Assembly (NCBI GenBank): GCA_965153455.1
Contig: OZ234500.1
Coordinates: forward strand, 3,224,001-3,288,000
Origin: Sphagnum compactum
Lineage: Eukaryota; Bryophyta; Sphagnopsida; Sphagnales
DNA: 64,000 nt
Direction: 5' to 3'
Translations under genes and position numbers: made by a program
Shown here: piece by piece, positions 13,179-25,208 of the stretch
Layout of the letters: every line of letters begins with the position of its first letter
Position numbering within the stretch: position 1 is the stretch's first letter
Notes under the pieces: generated by a model
The model's input: only the letters and a program-made list of their open reading frames with translations
Told to the model about the DNA's origin: nothing
Databases searched by the model: none

Positions 13179-14015
13179 AATCCTAAGCACACTTTCATAT
13201 TGAAAGAAATTGTGGCGATTTTTTAAATTTTAAAAAATGGCAATTTATTTTCAAAAAAGTAAGCACATCGTGGTACAAATTTTTTTTAATTTATTTAAAA
13301 TATTTCGCAAAATGACGAAAATTCGCTAGCAATAAAATCAATGTTCATAATGGAGTTTCTTGAGGTTTCGCCAGAATTACCCTGTATTAATTGAGGCAAG
13401 TACCTACTTAGGTCCATTTCTTGCCATTTCGACACTTTGGTCCATTTCAAACACTTCGAACATTTATTAAAAATTCAACTTTCCATAATTTTCAATTTTC
13501 GCGTGTTTCTCAATAAAGTATAGTAGGGTAAGATGTAAGCACACCCGGACAGGACGTATTCCCCTACATGAAAACGAGGGCCCCGGAAACGAGAAAGATC
13601 CGATGAGTAGCTGACTCTAAACGTTGTTCTTCTTGTTTGGCTTTTGTGTTCTCAAAATAGATATCTTATGCGAGACATGAAAAGGGGATTAATAGGGGGA
13701 TGCTTTTCAGGGGATTTCTCGCACAATTCCCTACACTAGCATCACCCGGAAATGGGGTCCCCAAACCCCAAACAATCCCTCAACTTCCGAGTCTCCCATA
13801 TTCTTCATTTTCGTAAAGACTCTTTAGATGGTCACAATTGTAAAATAATTGACCCAGGGAATTAACCTAGGGTTAAGCTAGGTGGTTTGTAAACAAAATG
13901 GGTATCCCATGTAATGCTTGTCTCCTTGTTTCTATTTTCAATTCTTACTCGGGTTAGGCCCCAAGAGGGGAGGGTGATCAAGTTTTTTTATTTTGTAACA
14001 CAATCCATGCTAGGC

Positions 14016-14055
14016 TACCCCCCCCCTTGACACCCTCCCCTCCCCTCCCCTCACC
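14016..14055 (-). other. C-rich tract, G-quadruplex-prone on the minus strand
   Basis: A poly-C run followed by repeated 'cccctc' units gives, on the minus strand, consecutive GGGG runs separated by single A residues and then a nine-G run. This is a strong sequence match to a G4 motif. No nearby gene start is evident. Confidence 0.6.
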
Positions 14056-16758
14056 TCTCCAACCTTTTTTTGTTCCCATTTTCTACAAGTTTAGTGATGC
14101 ATAATGAACAAAAGGAAAGAACCAAATTGGGTGCAAGGTTCAAATTGGGTCCATCAAGTGACATCATTTACAAGATTGATGGCCCGATTGTTATTATTAG
14201 TAAGGCTATTGAGCCCAATGGCCAACCCCTAATGGTGCGATACCCCTGGTTAACCCCTTTGTCTACCATGTGACAAAGGTTCTTTTAGCCTGCATTAAAA
14301 TTTAAAAACCTTTATTTTTGCCCTTCAAAGTGGGTCCAAATTCTTCTAACTAATTGTAACAAATTTTAATAATCCTTTAATGATAATAAAATTCTAAAAA
14401 ATAATCCTAAAAATTAAGACCACCATAATCCAATTCAAATCCTTGCAAATTGTGAGCAGAGTTTTGAAAAATATTTTCCTTAAAAAAATTTCGTGGTCCT
14501 CATCAACATTTGTGTGCAAAATTGCTTTGTGATTTTTTACACGGGCAACCTATTGAGATTACTTCCAAGTGGCCACCCTTGTCCCCAAGCCCTCAACCAG
14601 AGGAACCCCTCTGTTGTTTATTGCCCCGAACACGGGCATTAAGCATACCCTATATATACACAACTATCATTTGTTATTAATAGTAGTCCTATTGAGACTA
14701 GTGCCCACCCATTTGCAAACGGGTACAACCAAGGCACTAGGCAGGCTTTGTATCCCATGTGACAAAGGTTTTTTTGTTGTTGTTGTTAAGCAAATGGAAC
14801 AAAGGTTCTTTAGTCACATGTACCTTTAACTGTTTGCTTCTATTTTGCTTCTTTTCTTCTTGGGTAGTGGGGCTTCTACCAGCTTCTCCTTTCAAGGTCA
14901 GCATATGGGAAGATTCTAATGGGGGAGGCCCATGCATAGTTCTTATACCTCTACCTCTGGTCATGCTTACTCCCCCCTTTCAACCATGTCTCTTATGTTT
15001 ACAAACATTGTCTCCTCGTTTTAGCACCACTTGCATGCACTTTGAGCACTAGGTGAATTTCAACAACCAATTACGTTTCCATGCAAAATAGTACGGGGGG
15101 AGCACTTCTTCCCCTCTCCAACCATTGTCAATTGTTTTCTTCCAACTCTTATTGTTTTGTAATATTGTTGCTATTGAGTCCCATGTTTGAGGACCCCATT
15201 TCATTAGTCTCACAAGGAGTTGTAGGAGATTCCAATAATCAAAAATTTAAATGGTAGTATAAATTAGCCAATTTTTGTGTGATTGAAAGAGCCTCTTCTT
15301 GGCAATAAGTATAGGGTGAGGCACTCCTATGGGTGCCTTCAGCTCCATGAATTGAGGGCTAAGCCCAAGGTCTAGGGTAGCAATGCCTCATCCTTTGTAA
15401 CAAATGAGGTGCCCAAGGGCTCAAATGCATTATATGAAGGCTCGAGATTGCATTATGTCATTTTTCCTCACCTTAGCAAGCGTGGGCATGTAAGATCCTG
15501 TACTCCAGAGAGATTATGGGAGATCTCCCAATCCAGGAGGAAGTGAGAAATTGTGCTGGTGAGGTGCCCTCCAAGTGCACTATCAAATTTCTGGGAGGTT
15601 GTTAATGCAATTGATTAAGGCCCACCTCTCTTATGCTCTTTGCAAGGGGTAACTCTGAGCCTTACACACAAACTCTACGTAGACATAAATGGAAAGTCTT
15701 TCCCACCCATTATGCATATAACTAGCTAGATGACGATGAACTATGAGAGTTTTGGGTCCATAGGACTACAAGCTATTTACACAAGGTTTAAGGTACAGAG
15801 TTGTGACTGCATTTTAGACTCTAGCATTTGGATCAACAACATGGACAAATGAGATGATGGAAAGTAGGAGGAAAGAATCTGGTGGGTGCCCGTCAGAAGT
15901 ATGAGAACAGCATGCTGACGCCAATGAATAATTTGTCACTTTAACGTTTTGTGAGTTCTTATCATCAATATGGTGGTGTTGTGTGCATGGGAAACCCACA
16001 TTGGAGTTTTGTTTTGGATTGAAGAAAACTGGAGGGTGATGGTGCACCGTACTGGAATCCTCCAAACCAAAAAATAGGGTTTGGAGTTTTGTGAACACTA
16101 CAAAACAAGTAATTGATGTATTCTTTGCTTTTGGTTCATTCGCTATAAAAACCGTCTCAAGTGCTAAACTTGAAGCATAATTCTAGCTCATGAACTGTTC
16201 ATTGCTTTTGGTTCTTTTGATATTTATAACCCACCTCAAGTGGTGACTTCAGGATCTAGCATCATTGACTATGAGCTTTTTTTTGGTTTTATTCACTATG
16301 AAATTTGCGGTGAATTGGGAGTAGAGATTTTTTGGGTCTTTGGGCTGAGGTTTTTCTCAGGAATAAGCATTGGGATATTTTGCACACGGACATCTAATTG
16401 AAGAACACTGTTTGTGTCTTGTGGTGCAGTTGATGAGTACTTCCGGGTGTCTTGCATACTTTGCAATCTGTCACTGCAAATCAATAAATATGTTTTTTGT
16501 TGTGGGTTGTTTTTATGCCAGTGCAAAAAGACAAACTTTTGCTCTCTTTTTTGTTGCATTTTTGTACGAGGATTATCTTTTTTTGTAAACATGAATCCAG
16601 TGCAGAGTCAACTTGAGGAGAGATCCAATAGCTTTATACAAGAGAATGTGCATGTAAGGTGGAGCACAGAGACTGACTGCAAGAAATCTTTTACAGTGAA
16701 GTCTATAGCAAACTTGGATAAATATTAAATTGAGGTTTCTTTTGGGGTGTGAACCCAT

Positions 16759-16785
16759 GATATATATATATATATTATATATTTT
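16759..16785. repeat. (TA)n microsatellite
   Basis: An alternating TA tract of about 27 bases with one interruption. Confidence 0.85.
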
Positions 16786-17602
16786 GTTGCTCTGTGAATC
16801 TGAGCATAGTTGAGTGGTTTGAAGTGACTTTCATCATGGGTGTCACTTGATAACAATAAGTGAGCCATGTTTTGGATCCCTCTATAACTTGCATGCAAGT
16901 TCAGATGCTACCCCATATGCACTTATCATAAAGTAGCTGGCGCATGGGCAAAACTTGTCATGATAAGAGAGACCCAACCCCCAAAAACTTATGGCCTGGA
17001 GAAAGTAAGAATCATAGTAACCAGGGATTTATTTTTATTTGTTTTTCAATTTTGTGAGGTCTACAAAGTGGCATCAACCCATCAACTTTGACACACTCAA
17101 TTGTCAAAAGAATACCAAATTAAGTGGACATTAAATTTTCATTTCAGAAAATATAATATTCCTGAAAGTTGGATAAAATATTTTTTGCAATTTCCAGCAT
17201 TTCTATAAATATTATAGAAGCTGCCATCGTACTATGGTAGTCAACCTACAGTAAGAGTTATGGTGATGGTGAAGAAGGGCCGAGGCTTATATTGAATAAT
17301 GAGCTTCATTCCTGCTCTTCTACCAAGGGTGTAAAGAAACCAATGATAAAACCAGAGTTAGAACTCGGAACTCTCTTTTTTTTATATCCCGGAAATGAAA
17401 TCATTAAAAGCCTTGGAACTGGAGACCCTTCTGTGCAATCATATTTTGTGGAGCTTTGAATTTTGTCCGGTTTTGCACAATTGGGTCTAGGCCTGAATAA
17501 ACAACATAAACCCGAGTACAAAAGACAGGCAGTGTACAAATTTCATGAAAATGAGGCATTTTTTTGTCCAAATCAATCATCATCGCTTTCATTCCCCAAA
17601 AT

Positions 17603-17960
17603 TTATGCATCTCAAAATTTGGACTGGCATGCAACAAAAATACAACCTACAAACCAATAAAGTTTTCATACCTAGTTTCACAAAAAGACACCTCTCGAGC
17701 AATTTATTACACATATAACCTACTACCCAATAAAGTTTTCTGTACCTAGTTTCACAAAAAGACACCTCTCGAGCAATTTTTATTACATATACAACCTACT
17801 ACCCGATAAAGTCCTCCGTACCTAGTTTCACAAGAAGACACCTCTCAAGTAATTTATACATCTCAAAATTTGGACTGGTGTGCAAGAAAAATACAACCTA
17901 CTTACTACCCAATAAAGTTTCATACCTAGTTCCACAAAAAAGACACCTCTCAAGCAATTT
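17603..17960. repeat. Minisatellite-like array, about 75-bp unit, four copies
   Basis: Four copies contain 'aacctac ... aataaagt ... acctagtttcacaa ... gacacctctc', with copy starts at about 17,644, 17,717, 17,793 and 17,895. Copies 1-3 are spaced 73-76 bp apart. The last interval is 102 bp because it also carries the 'atctcaaaatttggactgg' segment that precedes copy 1. This suggests unequal exchange or replication slippage in a longer ancestral unit. Confidence 0.85.
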
Positions 17961-20900
17961 GCAAGTTCCAGTTTGATTGCTGATTTGGCTTTTTCCATAG
18001 CTATTTTGTTTGCACATTAGGAAAAGTGGGTATGCATAAGCTTTGGGCAAGTGCTGAGGATATTCGACTAAGGTGGCCCTATGATGTGTGAAATGAGCAC
18101 CCTTTGGCCTTTCTCATATTTTGTAGGTCTGTTGTTTGTAGTATTCCTAGCCCATGGTTTTTCCAATATGCAAGTGGTGGACGATTTTCCAAGACCCAAG
18201 TACTGAAAATATTCACCAAATAGCCGTCCATGTGACAAATCTGCACCTTCCTTTCTTTCCCCACTTCTATTTTGGGTCCGTGTGTTTATAATATTCCCTA
18301 GTTATAGGGACAGTTTCCGAAGAAGCGCAAGGAAGCACACTAAGAATTCCTCAGAAACTACTGTACCTTGAGTATTGAAAAATCTGTGTGAAAAATTATC
18401 AATGTTTGTCCAACATCTTCTTCCCCTTCAAGGTTTTCCCAAAAAACAAAGTAAAAGTGATGGATAACTCCCTTTACTACAGATAGAAAAAAGAAGGAAA
18501 AAAAAAAAAAAGACACGGAAAACAACTTGTCCTCCATTCCTATTTGGAACTCTGCATAGTGTTGCTTAGTGGATTTATGCACTTTGGAATGGCCTCTAGT
18601 GCCAAGGAATGTGCCTAGCCCAGTTATGCAAGTTGCCATTCTGTCAAATGGTAATTGGTTCTACAAGGTCCAGTTTCCGTGATTCGATTGGCCCATCATT
18701 CAAAAATAAATGAAACTATGGAGTCTTGCCAAAATAGAAGGTTTTATTTTGAACTGCAGAGTTAACCCCTCCCCTTTCACCCACCTATATAGGTAAAAGG
18801 AGGACAACATTTGCCAAAGCATATGGGATAAAAGTGAGGTGATATTGGGAACTCTTTGTAGAACATGTCAGGAACTTGGGAACTCTTAGCTTTGACACAC
18901 CCCCCCCCCCCGCCCCAAACACAAAGAAAAAAAAGGAAAAAATGAAAGCTTGGATGAAAAGTCAACTGTCCATTGTCCAAGTGGAAAGTGAACAGTGAAC
19001 TCTCCACACCAAACACAACTTGAAACACCTCCCTTCTCCCCGCCCGCCCACCCACGAGAAAATAAAGGGCGGCCCCTTCACTCCGTGACGCAACTTCTCA
19101 TTTGGTTGCATGGAAAATTCTATTCCTAAAATTGGCTGCCACTATTTTTGGCCTGGACTAATAGCCCTTCCTAAGAACACCCTAGAGTCATGTATCTTAC
19201 CTTTCCATAAAAAAGAACTGTCAAATACTCATAGTTTATTTTCTCATAGCTCTTCATGCATAACCTCACCCCGGATCCTTGGGAAAATCCTTGGGTCCTT
19301 AGGAGAATGCCGGGTAGTCATTAGGTTCTGCCTGCCTTGTGACCACCACCTTAATATCCAGGAAGAGTTCAAATATAGACCCTTCTCCTATACATAACGA
19401 GTAGCACAATGGAAATCATAAACCACGGCCAACCTAACCTAGGGCAAAAAGTTACTAAAGAACCAGAATAAGACCCAGCATTCCATTCTCAGTTGAGATT
19501 TGGTGCATGGAGACCTTGCATGCCAGTTTCCTCTTGTATGATGCTTTGATCAAATGTGCCACTATAGAACAGATCTTGTGTGCTTTGAACATTGGGACTA
19601 CTACAGGCAAACTTGTGCAAATGTGAGGCTGACCAGACACGCTTCAATGAAAAAACAGAATCATACTAAAGTTATCCATAAGAGACCCTGGACGGGGCAG
19701 ACCCGAACCTCATGTTTCATCAAAACACAGGCCAGATTGCCCAAGTTGACACACAGGTTGCATGCTCGGTTTAATTTTGTGTATGTTGTGTTGCAAGAGA
19801 GCTGGAGGTTGCTAAAGCAGGTGAAAGAGAGAATTTGCTGGAGCATTGTCAGTCTCATGCTGAGTTTTGATTTTGGTCCCCTGTATGGGTGACTTTTTAA
19901 ATAGCTCAAAAGCTCAGGATGAGATGGCAGGCCAAAGACAGGATGATTTTAAGGATAACTATATTGTCGCATCTTGAAAAAACTGGAAGTTATGTGTGTG
20001 AAAATAGAGTTCCCCATGAATTCACCCTAATTTGACTCTCTAATCTAGTAGCCCAAAGTTCAGGATATATTACACAGAACTAGCTTGAAGAAGTTGCTTG
20101 GGTGCTTTTTTCTTTTTCTTTTCCATCCCTCTTGTCTGTGGAAGAAAAGGAGAGTTTGGGAAAAAGTATATAAACCTAAACCTTCCTGTTGATGGGGGAA
20201 TTCTAACCACTGCATCACAGTTTTTTTCCTGAAAGCACTGTTCAAGAAAGATACTTAAATAGTTCAAGCATAATTCAAAAAATTCAAAAATCTTTTTTCT
20301 ACTAAACACTGCCTTGAAACTGCATCAAACCTGATTCTACATTTAATTTGTTGTGCATGTTTAATGCTTGTTGCGACAAAAAAAGCATCAATCACCACCA
20401 AGAAAATATCAACAAGCTTGTTGCTTCGAGCTCGCTGTAGCAAGAAATGCGTCTCTTGGTGACTACAGCAAAGAGCCCTGAAGTTGAGAGCTTGAAGAAG
20501 TTGCTGAGTTGAGAGCCCTGAAGGGACAAGACCAGCAAAATTTGATGATTGCAGGGTGACAAGGAGGGGAGCTCACACATAAATTTTCCGTCAAACTGCT
20601 GTTTGATGGGGTCGATAGAGTTCCTCTCATCACAGTGACCAACCTTTGATTTTGGAAAGTAATTGATAGCATCTTCCTATCTCAAATAATGAGGCAGAGG
20701 GTGTCAGTGGCTCTTCAGAGAGTTCAGACTGTCACTATCTTGCATCGTGCAGTTGTGGCAGCAGGAGAGGCCTCTTCTAGGCTTGGTGTCCCTTCAAGTT
20801 TTGCCCATCTCCTTGCACAACTTGTTTTGTGCTACTGGTGATCGGTTTAAGTGCTGGGTTTCGTCGTTTCTTCTGTGAGGGCTCCCCATTGTGCTTTCTG

Positions 20901-21796
20901 TGCTTTTGGGTGTGGTCTTTTGTTTGGACTTCAATCCTTTCTTTTTTCTTCTCTTGTTCCCTTGCTGGGTGTTTTTCATTTATTTATTTATTTATTTACC
21001 ATGGTTGTATTGCAAATATGTGTGGGGACCCAACTTTATCAAGGTTGTGTTTGCCAAAAAAACCACACCCAAGTTGTGAGTTTTTCCAACTAAATACAAG
21101 ACAATAATATCAAGAAATAGTGTTGGAACTTGGAACCAGTGTTGGGTTGGTCCCTTTTTTTCATAACAAAGGGGGCCAGGGCATTAGCGAAATTCTTTTT
21201 TCTGTCCCACCAAGGGTATCAAATAAGCAGATTTTGACAATGTTTGACACCCGTTTATAATCTATTTGCTTGTCTAAGCAATACCCAAATTACCAATTTC
21301 CCCAGTTATTTGCTTATAATAAGCACTTTTTATGTGTAAGGGTAGCTTTAAAATACCTGGCTTGATACCCAATCTGTGAATTGTCTAGTTTAATGCCAAG
21401 TGCCAAGCGAGGTGGTTTTTGTGTGCAATTCTTATTCCCCAAAAGAATCCTCATTCCAGGTGCACTTCTCATGACTACCAACTCACACAATCAAATTCAA
21501 ACCCAAAAGGCCACCTGAAAGTAGAGGAATGCAATCAAAATGAACTTCATTCAAAAGTTTGAATGTTTACGGATTCAAAAACCTTATTGCAACAAGGGGT
21601 GTGTCACACTGTGGCCTTGCCATTTACATTAAAAAGTATCTTAAGGCAAAAGAAGAATTACGGAAACTCAAATATTTCACCATGCAAAAATATAATCTTC
21701 AAAAAGTCCTCTAAGAGAAACCAAAACCCTTCAAGATATTATAACTCTATAATTAATCTCAAGTTTCAACACAAGCCAAAATCCCTTAAGCTACTA
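17961..21796. other. Intergenic region, no supported gene
   Basis: Moderate-GC DNA with many short ORFs on both strands (longest 112 codons at 19,554-19,892, overlapped antisense by an 82-codon ORF). No family motif and no splice-consistent exon chain is visible. A poly-C run (18,899-18,911) and an (ATTT)n tract (about 20,979-20,998) are present. Confidence 0.5.
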
Positions 21797-22556
21797 TCTT
21801 ATATATAAAGTGCCTTGTCCGTCCGTCCGTCCGTGCGTCTGTGACCACTGGACGCAGAGAAAAGTGACTGGACGCAGAGAAAAGTGACGTATATAACTGG
21901 ACGCAGACTGTCTGTGTCTCTAGGTCCTGAAACCCAGATCCCAACTGTCCGTCCGTCGAGGTCCTGAAACCCAGATCGGGACCCGGCTGTCCGTCCGTCT
22001 GGTCGAGGTCCTGAAACCCAGAAACCCAAATTGTAAAAGTAAAATAACCACCCAAAAACCTGCCTGGCTCCTCTTTTCCGGGTTTTCGTGAAACCCGGCA
22101 GTTCTGTGCATGAAAACCCGGCAGTTCTGTGATTAGTTCCGTCCAATGAGCTCAGAGTTCTGGATGGGTGGTTATGAGGATGAGATATCATGTATTTGTA
22201 GTTCCGTCCAATTAGGAGGAATGATTTGTGGATGAAATATTAAAGATTTTGTAGTTTTGTCCACTTAGAGTTCTGGATGGATTGATTATGTGGATGAGAT
22301 ATTGCTGTATTCGTAAGTTCCGTCTAATGAGAAGTTTTGCATGGTGATTTATTTGGATGAAATATCATGTATTTGTAATTCCGTCCAATTAGGAGTTCTG
22401 GATGGATTGATGATGTGGATGAAATATTATGTATTTATATAATTCTATCCACTGAGGGGTTCTGAATGGATGATTATGTGGATGAAATATCATTGTGTGG
22501 ACTCCCAGTTTTTTCCCAGTGCCGTGTCGTGCCTTGCAGGCACGGGAGCCCACTAG
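21797..22556. mobile_element. Non-autonomous Helitron (about 760 bp)
   Basis: The 5' end reads TCTTATATATAAAG immediately after a flanking A. The 3' end reads CACTAG immediately before a flanking T. This fits the known rule for Helitrons: 5'-TC, CTRR-3', insertion between A and T, no target duplication. A GC-rich hairpin (CGTGCC at 22,528-22,533, loop TTGCA, GGCACG at 22,539-22,544) ends 12 bases before the 3' terminus, as the family requires. The element encodes no Rep/helicase, so it would depend on a helper. Inside are a (GTCC)n run, two to three copies of 'ggacgcagagaaaagtgac', three of 'aggtcctgaaacccaga', and a six-copy array (22,135-22,495). The 63-130-codon minus-strand ORFs are translations of these repeats. 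Confidence 0.85.
22135..22495. repeat. Six-copy degenerate array inside the Helitron
   Basis: Units of about 52-67 bp begin with 'agttccgtccaatgag' or a variant, at about 22,135, 22,200, 22,253, 22,316, 22,377 and 22,440. Each then carries 'ttctggatgg...atgtggatgaaatat'. Internal minisatellites are common in non-autonomous Helitrons. Confidence 0.85.
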
Positions 22557-24742
22557 TACTCTATAATGAATCTAAACACAATATCCTTCTTGCCTTGATA
22601 GGCACAGCCAACAACGCATGGAAAGCTGCATATCGATTACATTGGTTGATTACATTGGTTGTCATCGAAGCAATACCCAGCCCATAAGAGTGTCATGGGG
22701 TCTAGCGGGTCTATCCAGTTCTTAAACCCATTTCAAGATAACTAAGCATTTTCTCAAGAATCATCCAACACCGCTTGGAATACAAGGTAAGCAGTGGTCT
22801 TGGACTGTTATATAGGGTGGGGTTGGATATCAACCTGAGTACTTACCAATGTAGGTTGATTCTTTTCTCAGAATTGGCCCAGGTATATGTCACCACACAG
22901 GGTATCAATAATTTTTTTTAATCCAACTTTCAGACCTGCCTATTAATATTTTTCATGTCAAAATAATACCCTAAATTACCAATTCATTTTTATTCTTCAG
23001 CAACACTCACCTACTATGCATATGGGTCGATTCTCAAATACCCGCTCACCTTTGTATACACAAGTAGGTTATAGTTCTTTAAGTACTATGTATTTTTATT
23101 TGTTTTGTGGCCTATATTGTTCAGAAACCCAGGCTTCATGGAATTTCCAATTCATACAAAGAAAATTGGCTATCAAACTGAGGCTTCTCAAACCTCAGAG
23201 AAGCAAAAATAAATAAAAAGCCTTAAACTAGACTGGTTTCCAATTTCCAAAGCTAATAAACTAAAAGTACTACCGCAGTCAACAAACAGCTTTGGCATAA
23301 ATTGAATTATTTCTTATTTTGCCAAATTATTTTATTATTTGTGCCAAAAATTTAATAATTATTATAAAATTAAATTCTGAAACATTCGATTGTTGGGTTT
23401 GAACTTCAGAGGTACTACCTACTCTTTTCTTTTAAGATACTAACTACTCTTTTGCATAATGTAAAATTGCATAACGTAAATTGACTGCAGGATAAGCTAG
23501 AGTGTGCGAAAGTGAATTGCATATGTAGTAGTCATATAGGGAAGAAGGTGTACTGTGTGCAATAAGGACCCATTGCCAAATTCAACGTCCTTGGTATGTC
23601 ATCCATATGTCGTCAAGATTTAATGTCCTCCGTATCTCAAATCGTACTTATTGACTGCTCCCTGTTTCTAATTGGGTAAATAGTTTGATTGGTCCACGGG
23701 GGTTGCTGTCAGTAGTCTCTGACATGCTCTGCTTGCATGCTTGCAGTCCCGGTTTCAGTTTTATAGGTGGGGTTGGAAAAAAAGTTAGTAACTAAAACTT
23801 GGATGTGAGAAATATTTTTGCATGATCACATACTGAGCGTGGGTGGAGATGCTCTCTGACTGTTCCAAGGCTCGTCGTCTAGGGCTCTGAAAGCTGTGCA
23901 TTTTGCCAGCTTCCCAGCAGAGTCTTCCATGGATTCAGAGGAGTTAACTGATGAACCTCATCCAAGAGCCTAATGCAAATTTTCAGAAGAGCAATGGCCA
24001 CACACTACCCAAATAATTAAAATATTTGTGTATGGGTACATTATATGAATACCATACCTATGATTGATGCTTGGCCAAACTTAATTCACAAAAGATTTAG
24101 CCAAAAAAAGAGAAAATTTTATTGATATTTGTCGAAATATTTGAAAAATTGAAAACCATTGGGTTATTATTAGAAATGCACAACCCAAGATATGTTTTGC
24201 TTACTTATTCCTCACTTGTTGAAATTGTGAAAAAAAATATTTGAAACTGCCAAACCTTTTTTTTTAAGTAAATAAATAAATAGCCAAAAAAAAAGTAATT
24301 AAACATCAATCGTAGTTACAGTACTTTGAGACACCACTTGTACTGTTCAAAATTGTTTCAATGAATAAATTACTTTTTTTTTATCATCTTTTGTGGTGAA
24401 GGCTTTTAGCTTGTTAAGGTTACCCTGGAAAGGTTTAGGCAGACCAATCATCATATATATAAGTACGGTTCACAAGCTCTTATCAAGATCCAAATATTTC
24501 TGCATCCCTCGTTCTCTACGACACTTAAAAGATTGATGAACTAAGCTCTCCATTGACCATATGCACTCCGCTCATGCTCAATGCAATGCATGTCAGAAAG
24601 AAAAGAGTGCGGCATTGTGCTTGAGTTGTGCTTGAGTTCATTTGATCAGCTTTGTTGGTCAAGTTCACAGCAAGATGTTGGGCTGCAAGTGACACTCAGT
24701 GTTTTCTTTTCCGGCTTTTTCTTTTCCTTTTTTTAATTGTCA
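22557..24742. other. Intergenic region, no supported gene
   Basis: Mixed-composition DNA with ORFs below 75 codons and no recognisable motif. I see nothing beyond short AT-rich runs. Confidence 0.5.
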
Positions 24743-25208
24743 ATTTTGTGATGTAGCAAAAGTGGTTGTCATCCAGATGAAGATTTAGCCAAAATTGGCT
24801 ATAAACAAGCGAACAAGAAATGAAAGTTGAAAAAGTTAGGCTTGGCTACTGATTGGAACCAGACCCACTTAGGAATTTTCTTTTGAAGAACAGGGAATCA
24901 GATCTGGTTTGGAACAATATAACACAGGGCAGTTATTTGATTTTTAAGTTATCTCCGGATCTTCTTCTTTTTTCCTTTTTTTTAAGAACAAAAAACTTCT
25001 GGTTCCAAGAAATTTCAAAACCCTCAAAGAACTGATGATTTTCATGAAGAAAGAAAATTCCAAATTGCCAGATTTTTAAAGGTAAGTTCCATTAGGAAGT
25101 CAAGAATACAGAAAGAATTTGTGTTTTCTTTACTTTCATATCTAGTATGTAGCCAAATTAGGCTAAAGTAGTTTCTGGATGATTGCCACTTTGACAACAT
25201 CACAAAAT
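24743..25208. mobile_element. 466-bp terminal-inverted-repeat element (MITE-like)
   Basis: The outer 35 bases are inverted copies of each other (24,743-24,777 against 25,174-25,208; 29 of 35 identical, the first 12 perfect: attttgtgatgt). The pairing continues inward through a 'tttagcc-n-aatttggcta' block on both sides, giving arms of about 60 bp. There is no coding capacity. A related shorter copy lies at 1,999-2,106, so this is a family and not a single hairpin. No clear target-site duplication is visible at the assigned edges, so the superfamily is not assigned. Confidence 0.75.

Larger units (their letters stand above)
13179..17600. other. Intergenic region, no supported gene
   Basis: AT-rich repeat-like DNA up to about 13,400 is followed by moderate-GC, low-copy-looking sequence. 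ORFs of up to about 104 codons (for example 16,414-16,728) lie in overlapping frames on both strands with no recognisable domain. A (TA)n tract lies at 16,759-16,785. Confidence 0.5.

Noticed and set aside
19554-19892. 112-codon plus-strand ORF
   Set aside because: An 82-codon antisense ORF overlaps it, no domain or splice context is visible, and composition does not favour either strand.
21799-22191. 130-codon minus-strand ORF rich in Arg, Thr and Asp
   Set aside because: It is a translation of the (GTCC)n and 'aggtcctgaaaccc' repeats inside the Helitron; parallel frames translate the same repeats.
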